Shown here piece by piece: positions 18,353 to 26,483 of a stretch of DNA of 64,000 bases. Positions within the stretch are counted from its first letter, which is position 1, and the number at the start of each line of letters is the position of its first letter. Where the stretch lies: assembly GCF_014107495.1 (NCBI RefSeq), contig NZ_CP041969.1:3149501-3213500 (forward strand). Reading direction: 5' to 3'. The position numbers and the translations under genes were made by a program. The notes below the pieces were generated by a model. That model saw only the letters and a list, made by a program, of their open reading frames with translations. It made no database searches and was not told the origin of the DNA. The DNA is from Cohnella cholangitidis (GTDB taxonomy: Bacteria; Bacillota; Bacilli; Paenibacillales; Paenibacillaceae).

Positions 18353-18792
18353 GCCGGCTTGAACGCTCGGTAGATCTGCTGAGAGATCAGCAAAAGAATG
18401 CCCGCGAAGACCCAGATATCCGCGAAGTTCATAGTTGCAGCATCGGAGAAGTGAAGAAAGTCCGTCACATGGTTGAAGAGGATCCGATCGATGGCATTGC
18501 CAATCGCTCCGCCAATGATGAGAGCCACGCACGACTGCAGGTACGCGCCGCGAATATTGCCTTTCCGATGCCAATAGAGCGCGGCGATCGTCATGAGAAT
18601 GACCAACAGCGCGAGAACTCTTCCCCATCCGTGGAACATGTTTCCGGTAGATCCCGTATTCACGAGATGCACAATCCGGAACGATCCGCCCAGAATCTCC
18701 GTCCTTTCGCCAAGCTCCAAGTTCATGCGAACCGCAACCTTCGTCGCGGCGTCGATCACGACCGCCGCGACGATGATCAAGTAGAAGTACAT
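18349..18792 (-). CDS. lspA: Signal peptidase II (prolipoprotein signal peptidase) paralogue
   Basis: 147 aa, four TM helices. Family motifs: NTGSTGNMF (N45), GNAIDRI (residues 98-104), catalytic Asp D111 in TDFLHF and D125 in NFADIW. It cleaves lipid-modified prolipoproteins at the +1 Cys. It stands alone, not in the housekeeping lspA-rluD context, so it may be a second copy, parallel to the extra lgt at 31941. SD GGGGGAAC before ATG. Confidence 0.9.
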   Translation of the reverse strand: MYFYLIIVAAVVIDAATKVAVRMNLELGERTEILGGSFRIVHLVNTGSTGNMFHGWGRVLALLVILMTIAALYWHRKGNIRGAYLQSCVALIIGGAIGNAIDRILFNHVTDFLHFSDAATMNFADIWVFAGILLLISQQIYRAFKPA

Positions 18793-18818
18793 AGAGGTTC
18801 CCCCTTCACGACGATGCG

Positions 18819-18974
18819 CTATTTACTAAAGCTCTCCGGCGCATTCATTGACAGCTTTACTCCCAGACCGCTCCTGAAATCCTTCAGCGGCACGTACGGC
18901 TGATTCCGGAACGAAATGACCGTCTCCGGCTTGACCGCCCACGTCTTATCGTTCCGACGAATGCTCTTCCCCAT
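18819..18974 (-). pseudogene. Remnant of a stalk-domain (copper amine oxidase N-like) protein
   Basis: An open stretch of 51 codons reads RNDKTWAVKPETVISFRN, then QPYVPLKDFRSGLGVKLS, ending in TAG. The YVPLKDF phrase is typical of stalk domains. It overlaps the end of the HxlR gene in another frame and has no SD, so it is probably the last piece of a deleted gene; a short genuine ORF is less likely. Confidence 0.4.
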
Positions 18975-19293
18975 ATAGCTCGTTCAAATGAGCGATATGA
19001 GCTACTCCCCAGTCATTCATGACCTGCAATAAAGGGGCCATTCGTTGACCGTATGCCGTAATGGAATATTCGACCTTGGGAGGAATTTGGTTATAAATCT
19101 CGCGATGGATAATATCGTGATACTCTAGTTCCCTTAATTGTTGAGTGAGCATCTTTTTGGTGATGTCCGGGATCGTTTTTTGAAGCTCGCTAAATCTCAT
19201 TGTGCCATTTGCAAAAAGGCGAAGCAGAATAACGGGCTTCCACTTCCCGATAAGGATATCTAACGCCGTTTCAAACTTGCAATAAGCAGTCAC
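18946..19293 (-). CDS. HxlR-family transcriptional regulator
   Basis: 115 aa winged helix: CKFETALDILIGKWKPVILL, LQKTIPDITKKMLTQQLREL and the wing KVEYSITAYGQRMAPLL are characteristic. The Cys near residue 5 could be the redox-sensing Cys of YodB-type members. Divergent from the DoxX gene with a shared promoter region, so it probably represses DoxX and itself under thiol or quinone stress (inference from family). Confidence 0.92.
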   Translation of the reverse strand: MTAYCKFETALDILIGKWKPVILLRLFANGTMRFSELQKTIPDITKKMLTQQLRELEYHDIIHREIYNQIPPKVEYSITAYGQRMAPLLQVMNDWGVAHIAHLNELYGEEHSSER

Positions 19294-19335
19294 TAAATTT
19301 CCCTCCGATTCTTTACCATCCTAAGGTTTAGTTTT

Positions 19336-19363
19336 GTATACTACGTTTATTTTAAGTGCCTAC
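19336..19363. promoter_or_regulatory. Probable HxlR operator between HxlR and DoxX genes
   Basis: GTATACT (19336-19342) and AGTGCCTAC (19355-19363) flank an A/T-rich centre in partial dyad symmetry (GTA-ACT / AGT-TAC), similar in type to YodB/HxlR sites of Firmicutes. It sits in the divergent promoter region. Confidence 0.4.
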
Positions 19364-19435
19364 TTCCTAATAGTTGCCCCGGAAATTATTATATGTTCAG
19401 GCGTTGAAGATACACAAGCAGAGGAGCTAACGACC

Positions 19436-19789
19436 ATGAATATCGCGTTATGGATCGTGCAAGGAATTTTAGGATTAGGATTTATTTTTTCCGGTTGGAT
19501 GAAGGCGGTTCAGTATGAAAAGGCAAAAGCGTCCTGGCTTTGGGTGAAAGACGTTTCGAGAGGATTCGTTTTCTTCATCGGGATCGTGGAGTTGGTTGGG
19601 GTACTTGGGGTAATTCTGCCCCAAGCGACGAATATCTCGCCTGTTCTGACGCCGATCGCCGCTACCGGGCTTGCCGCAATTGTTCTACTCGGAGCCGTAT
19701 TCCATATTAAGCGCAAAGAATATAAACAAATCGGCGTGAACATCGTGTTCTTGGCGTTAGCCGTATTTGTAGCAGTAGGACGCATGTGA
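19436..19789 (+). CDS. DoxX-family membrane protein
   Basis: 117 aa from ATG 19436, chosen for SD GAGGAG at 19421-19426 over an upstream in-frame start at 19334. Four TM helices; family start MNIALWIVQGILGLGFIFSG and the GWMK...GIVELVG pattern. DoxX proteins are often paired with HxlR regulators and linked to oxidative or thiol stress; the biochemical role is unsettled. Confidence 0.85.
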   Translation: MNIALWIVQGILGLGFIFSGWMKAVQYEKAKASWLWVKDVSRGFVFFIGIVELVGVLGVILPQATNISPVLTPIAATGLAAIVLLGAVFHIKRKEYKQIGVNIVFLALAVFVAVGRM

Positions 19790-19840
19790 GCGGATAGAAT
19801 GTGATAAAATGATGATATCTTTTTTTTGGAGGTGTTTGCT

Positions 19841-19876
19841 TTGTTAATGGGTATCCATTCCATGCGATTGAGATAA
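19841..19876 (+). CDS. Macrolide-type arrest leader peptide ending HSMRLR
   Basis: Eleven codons, TTG start 8 nt after a strong SD (GGAGG at 19828-19832), reading MLMGIHSMRLR then TAA. An internal ATG (19847) would give MGIHSMRLR. The ending matches known macrolide-arrest leaders: ErmDL begins MTHSMRLR and the mef/mel leader is MTASMRLR. Macrolide-bound ribosomes stall at the Arg-Leu-Arg (+X+) motif. The gene downstream is a Mef-like pump, so the leader very likely senses macrolides. Confidence 0.7.
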   Translation: MLMGIHSMRLR

Positions 19877-20000
19877 TGTGAGAGTAGGCAAAAGCAACTC
19901 GGCCATTTTTTTCGTATGATGGCAAGGGTTTATTTGTTTATGCTTTTTACATTGTCTGTAGACGAAGGAATGGTTATCTAGTATTCCATATAAGGGGAAT
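19855..20000 (+). promoter_or_regulatory. Four-segment attenuator between leader peptide and MFS pump
   Basis: Alternating complementary segments: 1 CCATTCC (19855-19861, inside the leader), 2 GGAATGG (19967-19973), 3 ATTCC (19983-19987), 4 GGAAT (19996-20000), the last overlapping the SD AAGGGG (19992-19997). Pairing 1:2 leaves 3:4 to hide the SD. A ribosome stalled on SMRLR would cover 1 and allow 2:3, freeing the SD, as in ermC. A T7 run at 19906-19912 has only a weak upstream stem, so transcription attenuation is less supported. Confidence 0.55.
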
Positions 20001-20005
20001 GAACA

Positions 20006-21220
20006 ATGCAAACTCACTGGAAAAAAGCGTTCGCGATCATATTTAGCGGACAAATCTTCTCGATTTTAACGAGCTCTATGGTTCAGTTTTCAATCATATG
20101 GCATTTGACGGAAACGACGGAGTCGGCTGTCGTGTTAACGATGGCGGGGCTTGTCGCGTTTATGCCGCAGGCTATCTTAGGTCCGTTTATCGGCGTATGG
20201 CTCGATCGATGGGACCGAAAGTTAACCATGATTATATCCGATAGCACGATTGCGTTATTCAGTCTCGCATTAGGCTTATATTTCTATTTGGGCGAACCGA
20301 GCTTGGCATTCGTTTATCTGATATTGATGGTGCGCTCTACCGCTGCGGCTTTCCATGCGCCGTCATTCCAAGCCGCAATTCCGCTCATCGCTCCCGAAGA
20401 GCAGTTAACGCGGGTGGCAGGCTGGCAGCAGATGGTTTTTTCGGTTTCTACCGTTATCGGCCCGGCCCTGGGCATTGCCGTCTATACGGCTACTTCTCTT
20501 GGCGTCGTGTTGTTCTTAGACGTATTAGGCGCATTAATTGCAAGCACCATGCTTCTGTTCGTCAAGATTAATCAACCGAAGCCGGAAGCGAAACAGTCGT
20601 CTGGTTTTAAAAGCGAATTCATGTTGGGCTGGAAAGCTTTCGTTAAGGTAAAAGCAATTGTCTCGATTACGATAGCTACGGCGATATTCAGCTTGGCGTT
20701 CATGCCTCTGGCAACGCTGTTTCCTTTGATGACGTTGTCTCATTTCGAACGCGGAGGATATAGCGCAAGCCTCATCGAGGCGGTGTTCAGTATCGGAATG
20801 ATACTGGGCGGGTTATTGTTATCCGTCGCTGCTTCGAAGTGGAAGGATATAACTTATATTTGTTGGAGTTTAATTGTGATAGGCTTAACTTGTTTATTTA
20901 GCGGAGTAATTAGCAATGAGGCCTTTATTGTCTTCGTGGTTCTGTCGTTCTTAATGGGAGCGGCTTCTCCGTTCTTCAATGGGCCGTATATGGCGATGAT
21001 CCAGAGAGCATACGAGCCGGAGATGCTGGGGCGCGTTATCTCGCTGGTTACGAGCGTGATGCTGCTCGCTTCGCCGATCGGACTATTGCTCGCCGGACCG
21101 ATCGTAGACAAGTATGGCGTTCAATGGTGGTTTTTCTGGTCTGGGGTCGTAACGGTCATGACCGGAATGGTTTTGGCTGCTCAATTCAAGCGATTGCAAG
21201 TAAGCGAAGCCGCTGCATAA
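20006..21220 (+). CDS. Mef-like MFS drug efflux pump (probable macrolide exporter)
   Basis: 404 aa, 12 TM segments, the length and layout of MefA/MefE (DHA3 type): SGQIFSILTSSMVQFSIIW, MPQAILGPFIGVWLDRWDRK (motif A), MLGRVISLVTSVMLLASPIG. Proton-driven drug antiporter in the membrane. The macrolide-arrest leader 130 nt upstream is the best evidence for its substrate class. There is no msr/mel ABC-F partner downstream, unlike mobile mef elements, and a strong terminator follows. Confidence 0.85.
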   Translation: MQTHWKKAFAIIFSGQIFSILTSSMVQFSIIWHLTETTESAVVLTMAGLVAFMPQAILGPFIGVWLDRWDRKLTMIISDSTIALFSLALGLYFYLGEPSLAFVYLILMVRSTAAAFHAPSFQAAIPLIAPEEQLTRVAGWQQMVFSVSTVIGPALGIAVYTATSLGVVLFLDVLGALIASTMLLFVKINQPKPEAKQSSGFKSEFMLGWKAFVKVKAIVSITIATAIFSLAFMPLATLFPLMTLSHFERGGYSASLIEAVFSIGMILGGLLLSVAASKWKDITYICWSLIVIGLTCLFSGVISNEAFIVFVVLSFLMGAASPFFNGPYMAMIQRAYEPEMLGRVISLVTSVMLLASPIGLLLAGPIVDKYGVQWWFFWSGVVTVMTGMVLAAQFKRLQVSEAAA

Positions 21221-21246
21221 AATAACAGAGAGTACGTGAATTTAGA

Positions 21247-21290
21247 ATACATCGCCACTGAGGCAAGTGCCTTGGGCGATGTATTTTTTA
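21247..21290 (+). terminator. Rho-independent terminator of the MFS gene
   Basis: Arms ATACATCGCC (21247-21256) and GGCGATGTAT (21275-21284), followed by a T run. The 217 bp that follow to 21507 hold no recognisable gene. Confidence 0.85.
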
Positions 21291-21507
21291 TGCCTCGAGG
21301 TCGTCAGGAATAAGTGGAGCAAATAGATTGAACGTTCTCGTGCTCGTGTTCGTGCTCGGCATACTAATGCCATGTAACAAACGAATTACAAACGCACAGT
21401 CACGATTTCAAGGGTTCGCAGAAATGCGATTCCTATTTTTTTTGGGCGAACAAGCACATGCGATTTGGGAAAGCAATACTCTACATTAGTTTATTGGAGG
21501 TGTTTCA

Positions 21508-23136
21508 TTGGGCAATAAATTGACTTTCGACTACATCATTATAGGAACAGGGCCGGCTGGTGCGGTAATTGCCAAGACGTTAACGGATGATAACAAAACT
21601 TCGGCTCTTCTTATAGAAGCAGGCGAGAATAACGATAAAGACGAGTTTATCAGGGATTCCGCATTTGCTCTGGAATTAGAAGAGCAGTTTTTTCCGAAAT
21701 ATTTTTGGCAGGGGGAAGGGGTGCCGCAAGAAGGGTTGGACGACCGGGTATTCGAATGGACCACGGGTCGTCTATTGGGCGGAGGATCGTCGATAAACGG
21801 AGAACAATACGTACGACCTACATCGGCAGTATTTAGGCAGTGGGAAAAGCTGCTCGGTCCAATATGGTCGCCTAGACGCGCATTGCTTCGCTTCAAACGA
21901 TTGGAGAAATATAACGGCCTATCGGACAATCCGCGGTCTCGTGGTTTCGGAGGCAGAATCGACATCAGGCAGGCACCGAAAAATCCGACAACGATGGCAG
22001 AGAAATTCGTCTCGGCGGTTGAACAGGGTACCGGGCATCAAGAAATTCTCGACTATAATGATCCCCGAACCCCGCTAGGTCCGTTTACGCGTTGGCAGCT
22101 CTACCAAAATCCTAACGGGGCAAGAGAAAATTCGTCCAGAGCTTTTTTATCATCGGATATTATGACTCCAAATGGGCGAGGCGTGAAAGGGCGGAAACTA
22201 CGGGTCTTCTTTAACACAACCGCGCTTCGCGTTCTCTTTTCCGATAAAAGCGCGAATGGAGTGGAGCTCTTAAAGGAAGGCAGGCATCTTAAAGTTTTCG
22301 CTCGGAAAAAGGTAATCCTTTCGGCCGGAATAAATAGCGCGCAGCTTCTCATGCTCTCGGGAATCGGACCTGCCAAAATGCTTCGACAAGCGGGTATACC
22401 CGTCGTCTTCGATAATCCCAATGTAGGGAATAACTTAAGAAATCATACGCTTAATTTTGCATCCTTCACGACAAACCCCGAAGATAACGGATTGCCGTCC
22501 AACGATCCGAATGCCCTGTATACGGGAGGGGCATTCTTGCCTGACCCTACCGGTATAAATCCTAACAGACGAGCGGTTCAACTTGTCGGGATAGCTGCCG
22601 ATGGAATGTTAAATTTGGCGATCTTATTCTTACGGCCCAAAAGCCGTGGAAGCATAACTATCCAGAATAACGACCCCTTAAAAATAGTGCTGGCGGATGA
22701 AGGATTTCTAGACAACGAGGATGATCTGGAGTCGGTTAAAAATATTTACAAAATTTATATCAAGGAAATCGCGGCGCGGCTTGAGGCAATTGATCCTTCC
22801 TATCGGCTTGTTTCGCCGACTTTGGATACGATAAACGATGATTTCCGGCTGGAGGAGTTTATTAAGCAAAATTTCGAACATAACCATCACCAACAAGGAT
22901 CCTTGCGTATGGCTCCATTGAGCCGCGGGGGAGTTGTCGACAGACGAGGCGGGGTTCACGGGGTAAGGGATTTAATCGTTGCCGATGCGTCTATAATCCC
23001 GTTTACCGTCGACGGTAATACGTCAGCGGCAGCTTTTCTTATCGGTTATACGATTGCCAGGCAGATCCAGAGGCAAGCTAGAAGAACCCACAATCAGGAT
23101 ACTAAAAATAAACGCCTCGAAGACAGTGTGGAATAA
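21508..23136 (+). CDS. GMC-family FAD-dependent oxidoreductase
   Basis: 542 aa, TTG start 8 nt after SD GGAGG. N-terminal FAD Rossmann motif IIGTGPAGAVIAKT (residues 10-23), E of LLIEAGE, GMC signature regions GRLLGGGSSINGEQYVRP and ILSAGINSAQLLMLSGIGPA. C-terminal catalytic part HNHHQQGSLRMA with DGNTSAAAFLIGYTIA; the second catalytic position is Asn (DGN). Members oxidise alcohols, sugars or choline with O2 or another acceptor. Substrate unknown; single-gene unit closed by a long terminator. Confidence 0.9.
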   Translation: MGNKLTFDYIIIGTGPAGAVIAKTLTDDNKTSALLIEAGENNDKDEFIRDSAFALELEEQFFPKYFWQGEGVPQEGLDDRVFEWTTGRLLGGGSSINGEQYVRPTSAVFRQWEKLLGPIWSPRRALLRFKRLEKYNGLSDNPRSRGFGGRIDIRQAPKNPTTMAEKFVSAVEQGTGHQEILDYNDPRTPLGPFTRWQLYQNPNGARENSSRAFLSSDIMTPNGRGVKGRKLRVFFNTTALRVLFSDKSANGVELLKEGRHLKVFARKKVILSAGINSAQLLMLSGIGPAKMLRQAGIPVVFDNPNVGNNLRNHTLNFASFTTNPEDNGLPSNDPNALYTGGAFLPDPTGINPNRRAVQLVGIAADGMLNLAILFLRPKSRGSITIQNNDPLKIVLADEGFLDNEDDLESVKNIYKIYIKEIAARLEAIDPSYRLVSPTLDTINDDFRLEEFIKQNFEHNHHQQGSLRMAPLSRGGVVDRRGGVHGVRDLIVADASIIPFTVDGNTSAAAFLIGYTIARQIQRQARRTHNQDTKNKRLEDSVE

Positions 23137-23150
23137 TCGCTAGATTGAAC

Positions 23151-23213
23151 AAATACCAAAGAGGAGGGCTCCTCGGGATTGGAGCCCTTCTCTTTGGTAT
23201 TTTAGGCTGGACT
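23151..23213 (+). terminator. Long terminator hairpin after the GMC gene
   Basis: Near-perfect stem of about 21 bp: AAATACCAAAGAG plus AGGGCTCC pairs with GGAGCCCT and CTCTTTGGTATTT; T-rich end. Confidence 0.85.
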
Positions 23214-23306
23214 TAGAGGAAAGTTTTTCATAACGGTAGTGATCCGTCCATTCCCTTTTGAACATAGATCATAGGTTATTCAGAAAGTGAATAAAGGAGG
23301 ATTCAT

Positions 23307-23726
23307 ATGGCAGAAAACGTGAAGGTAAGCCCGCAATTTCAAAGGCTGTGCACCCAATTCGCCAGAATTCTGGGAGGCGAATCGGAAATCGAAGCAGGAC
23401 CGGTTTGTTTCGTCACGCGGATGACGAATTTAACGGAGACGATCTTGGGAAGAAGAACGCGCTCGCCTTTGGTTCAAATGCAAATGTTCTCGTTTGAATC
23501 GCTTGACAAGACGGGTCGCGCGCTTTGTTTGGGCGAGACTGCCGTACATCAAAATCAGGTTAATCGATTGTTGACGAACCTCCGTAGACGCGGGATTAAA
23601 GTCACCGCGCTTCACAATCACTGGTTAAAAGAGAATCCACGCTTAATGTATATGCACTGGGAAGCGATTATGAATCCTGTCGTGTTTGCCAGAAGAACCA
23701 AAGATTCGATTAGATTCCTGGGTTAA
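23307..23726 (+). CDS. DUF1259 (LppY/LpqO-like) protein, copy 1
   Basis: 139 aa, SD AAAGGAGG. Conserved core: GRALCLGETAVHQNQVNRLL and VTALHNHWLKENPRLMYMHW, whose His residues look like a metal or ligand site. DUF1259 is named for mycobacterial lipoproteins LppY/LpqO; this copy has no signal peptide, so it is cytosolic. Function unknown. Very similar to the gene at 23778 (same length and motifs), so a recent tandem duplication. Confidence 0.8.
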   Translation: MAENVKVSPQFQRLCTQFARILGGESEIEAGPVCFVTRMTNLTETILGRRTRSPLVQMQMFSFESLDKTGRALCLGETAVHQNQVNRLLTNLRRRGIKVTALHNHWLKENPRLMYMHWEAIMNPVVFARRTKDSIRFLG

Positions 23727-23777
23727 GGATCGAGAAATGAAGTTGTATTGCAAGAAATAATGAAAGGATGATTTCCT

Positions 23778-24200
23778 ATGGCGGGGCAAGTGAAAGCAAG
23801 TCCTCAATTTATAAGGCTATGCAACCAATTTTCGCGTATTTTAGGCGGAACAGAGCATGAAATTACAAAAGGCCCGGTGTGTTTCGTCACTAGAAATAGG
23901 GTAGTAAACGCCTCTATTCTAGGAAGACGCACCACATCCCCTTTGGTTCGCTATCAATTGTTCTCGTTCGAATCGCTGAATAGTTCGGGACGCGCGCTTT
24001 GTCTGGGGGAGACGGCCCTCTTCCAAAACCAAGCCAATCGATTGCTGTCCAATCTTCGCAGAAACGGGATTAAAGTAACGGCGCTCCATAATCACTGGCT
24101 GTTCGAGAACCCGCGCCTTATGTATATTCACTGGGAGTCGATTGATAATCCCATTGCATTTGCAAGGAAAGTCAAACGTTCTATCGCTTTCTTGGGATAA
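23778..24200 (+). CDS. DUF1259 (LppY/LpqO-like) protein, copy 2
   Basis: 140 aa, SD AAAGGATG. Same motifs as its neighbour (LCLGETALFQNQANRLLSNL, TALHNHWLFENPRLMYIHW); most differences lie in the N-terminal half (ITKGPVCFVTRNRVVNASIL). Starts 51 bp after copy 1 and probably shares its transcript, which ends at the hairpin after this gene. No signal peptide; function unknown. Confidence 0.8.
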   Translation: MAGQVKASPQFIRLCNQFSRILGGTEHEITKGPVCFVTRNRVVNASILGRRTTSPLVRYQLFSFESLNSSGRALCLGETALFQNQANRLLSNLRRNGIKVTALHNHWLFENPRLMYIHWESIDNPIAFARKVKRSIAFLG

Positions 24201-24217
24201 CGATAGGTACCAAGCAT

Positions 24218-24258
24218 GAAACGGCGGACTTATCCATAGTGGATATGTCCGCCGTTTC
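24218..24258. terminator. Hairpin after the DUF1259 pair
   Basis: GAAACGGCGGAC-TATCCA and TGGATA-GTCCGCCGTTTC form a long stem; the T-rich tail is weak. Confidence 0.65.
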
Positions 24259-24352
24259 TCATTTCTTCAGGCCAGCATCCCGTCACTCTACGGAGCGTTT
24301 ATTGAGAAGTTTATATCTTACCGTTACTCTAGACTTATTGGAGGTGAATAAA

Positions 24353-24979
24353 ATGGATTGCAAAAAAGTAGGTAGTCTGATTCTCGGTCTTCGTAAAGAG
24401 AAAAACATGGCGCAGAAGGATTTGGCCCTTCTCATGAATATTAGCGACAAGACGATTTCTAAATGGGAACGCGGGTTAGGGTGTCCTGACGTGTCGTTGC
24501 TTAGCGAGCTCTCCAAGATATTGGGCGTAAATATCGAGAAGATTTTATCGGGGGAGATAAATGCCAATGACCAGGACAGCGGGAGTATGAAGCGCATTCG
24601 ATTTTATTCGTGTCCAAGCTGCGGCAATGTCATGACCAGTACGGGGGCAATCAATCTTTCTTGCTGCGGCAGGATTGTGGAGCCATTGGTTTCGAAGACA
24701 GGGGATGAAGAACATAAAATAACGGTTGAAGAGATAGAAAATGATTACTTCGTAACCTTTCAGCATGAGATGACCAGAGACCATTATATATCGTTTGTTG
24801 CCTATATTTCGTATGACAGGTTGCTGTTGATCAAACTTTATCCGGAACAAAATGCAGAATTGCGTTTCCCTAAAATGTACGGCGGAACCCTCTACTCGCA
24901 TTGCACGCGACATGGACTATGGAGACATGACATAAACCGCGATAAAAGGAGGTTGGTCAGAAGTGAGACTCATTGGTGA
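24353..24979 (+). CDS. XRE regulator with a zinc-ribbon / desulfoferrodoxin-like C-terminal domain
   Basis: 208 aa from ATG 24353 (SD GGAGGTG at 24340-24346). N-terminal Cro/C1 HTH (MAQKDLALLMNISDKTISKW), then a metal-site-like segment with CPSCG and CCG (about residues 88-107) and a beta domain ending YSHCTRHGLW, which resembles desulfoferrodoxin/superoxide-reductase-like folds. Such fusions are known in Firmicutes but their signal is undefined; Cys/His placement suggests metal or redox sensing. The last about 12 residues run into the isochorismatase remnant and may be altered by a deletion. Confidence 0.75.
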   Translation: MDCKKVGSLILGLRKEKNMAQKDLALLMNISDKTISKWERGLGCPDVSLLSELSKILGVNIEKILSGEINANDQDSGSMKRIRFYSCPSCGNVMTSTGAINLSCCGRIVEPLVSKTGDEEHKITVEEIENDYFVTFQHEMTRDHYISFVAYISYDRLLLIKLYPEQNAELRFPKMYGGTLYSHCTRHGLWRHDINRDKRRLVRSETHW

Positions 24980-25179
24980 TGTGCGGAGTTCAAACAGAGT
25001 ATTGCGTGGATACTACCGTGAAGAGCGGCTATTCACACGGCTATAAAGTGGAATTAGCGAGAGATTGCCATAGCACCTATGATTCCGATGAATTAACCGC
25101 GGAACAAATCGTGCGTCACCATAATAGCGTTCTTGCTCAATTTGCTACTATAGTTGATTCAAGAGACATTCAGTTTTAG
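24967..25179 (+). pseudogene. C-terminal remnant of an isochorismatase-family hydrolase
   Basis: About 68 codons keep the end of a cysteine-hydrolase fold: LVMCGVQTEYCVDTT with the nucleophile Cys, GYKVELARDCHSTYDSDEL, LTAEQIVRHHNSVLAQFA. The N-terminal two thirds (catalytic Asp and Lys) are missing and a stop (TGA) lies just upstream in frame, so it is a decayed gene. It overlaps the end of the XRE gene. Confidence 0.75.
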
Positions 25180-25197
25180 GATGCAACTCTGGCTTAA

Positions 25198-25242
25198 GGC
25201 TGTGAGAGGTCACCGGAAGGCGACCTGTTGCAGTCTTTTTTT
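25198..25242 (+). terminator. Terminator after the isochorismatase remnant
   Basis: Fourteen-bp stem with one mismatch and some G-T pairs (GGCTGTGAGAGGTC with GACCTGTTGCAGTC), followed directly by T7. Confidence 0.7.
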
Positions 25243-25350
25243 GGATCCTCGACCCTGGCTGCCGAGTCATGGGATTGTGTTTGTTAATGGTAAGTTTTAT
25301 ACTCACGAAAGTAGATTCCGGCATCCTATTTTTCTTCATTAGGAGGAGAT

Positions 25351-26253
25351 ATGCAAATGCTAAACGTTCTTGTTTTGGGCGGTACAACGTTCGATTCCGT
25401 CATTCGTCTTAAAAAATTGCCCGAACCTACATCGCAAACGATTCATTCCGCGCCGTTTCATGAAACGGTAGGTTCTACGGGCGCAGGGAAAGCTTTAAAT
25501 TTAAGAAAACTAAACGTCCCCTCGGTCTTGCATTCCATTATCGGGAACGATCTTCACGGGGAGCGCATTATTCGGTTTATGCAGCAAGAAAAAGTCGACT
25601 TTGTGTATGATATAGATCCAAAAGGAACGGAAAGGCACATCAATTTAATGGATGAGGAAGGCAACCGTATCTCTATTTTCGTTACCCAATCCTCCGACAA
25701 GCCGGAACTGGATTTATCGCGCTTGGAAAAGTTGATCCAGGGGTGCGATGTTGTAGTGTTGAATATCATCGCTTATACGAAACAACTTATTTTGCTATGC
25801 CAAAAACATAAAAAGCCGATTTGGACGGATCTTCATGACTATGATGGAAGTAACGCGTATCACGAGGATTTCATAGAGGTTGCCGATTATATTTTTATGA
25901 GTTCCGATAATTTGAAGGATTATAAGTCCGTTATGAGGAGATTCATAGAGGCTGGCAAACAACTGGTTGTTTGTACGCATGGCAAAGGCGGTTCGACGGC
26001 TTTGACCAAAGACGGACATTGGATACACACGGGCATTATCCCGGGGTATCCATTTCGGGATGCAAACGGAGCGGGGGACAGCTTTTTCTCCGGGTTTTTA
26101 TATGGCTATTTGCAGAATAGGACTACGGAAGATTGTTTAAGATTCGGGACGATCTGCGCAGGTCTTTGCATTACCTCAGCCGAGCTTGTCCATGACGAAC
26201 TATCGGAACGGGTATTGCAAAGCGAATACGAGAAACATTATAGCAAGCAGTAA
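25351..26253 (+). CDS. PfkB-family carbohydrate/nucleoside kinase
   Basis: 300 aa, SD AGGAGGAG. Ribokinase fold: N-terminal VLVLGGTTFDSVIRLKKLPEP, lid GSTGAGKALNLRKL, and the C-terminal PfkB signature YPFRDANGAGDSFFSGFLYG with catalytic Asp. It phosphorylates a sugar or nucleoside with ATP. Single gene between two terminators, substrate not indicated. Confidence 0.9.
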   Translation: MQMLNVLVLGGTTFDSVIRLKKLPEPTSQTIHSAPFHETVGSTGAGKALNLRKLNVPSVLHSIIGNDLHGERIIRFMQQEKVDFVYDIDPKGTERHINLMDEEGNRISIFVTQSSDKPELDLSRLEKLIQGCDVVVLNIIAYTKQLILLCQKHKKPIWTDLHDYDGSNAYHEDFIEVADYIFMSSDNLKDYKSVMRRFIEAGKQLVVCTHGKGGSTALTKDGHWIHTGIIPGYPFRDANGAGDSFFSGFLYGYLQNRTTEDCLRFGTICAGLCITSAELVHDELSERVLQSEYEKHYSKQ

Positions 26254-26274
26254 TGAGGCCTCGGATAACCAAAA

Positions 26275-26300
26275 AAGAAGTCGGCGTTTGCCGGCTTCTT
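26275..26300 (+). terminator. Terminator of the PfkB gene
   Basis: AAGAAGTCGGC / GCCGGCTTCTT stem-loop followed by TTGTT. Confidence 0.75.
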
Positions 26301-26483
26301 TGTTATATAAACGATTTACATGCAAGTAGTCATATGTTATGCTTAGGAAATCCGTATGCCTAAATAAAAAAATAGGCATAGTTATTACATTTTATCTACA
26401 CCTTTATCTTATCATGCGGATCAGTGGTTTGTCAAATGCGTTTTTAATTTTGTCCAAGACCGAAAAGGAGCGTGTTCGGAACG

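Noticed and set aside
19906..19912. T7 run as a transcription terminator of a mef-type attenuator
   Set aside because: The only upstream stem (GAGT/ACTC and G-T pairs) is weak and not adjacent to the T run; the translation-attenuation model fits better.
16000..21300. Mobile resistance island around cat and the Mef-like pump
   Set aside because: No transposase, integrase, terminal inverted repeats or target duplications; codon use and intervening genes look native.
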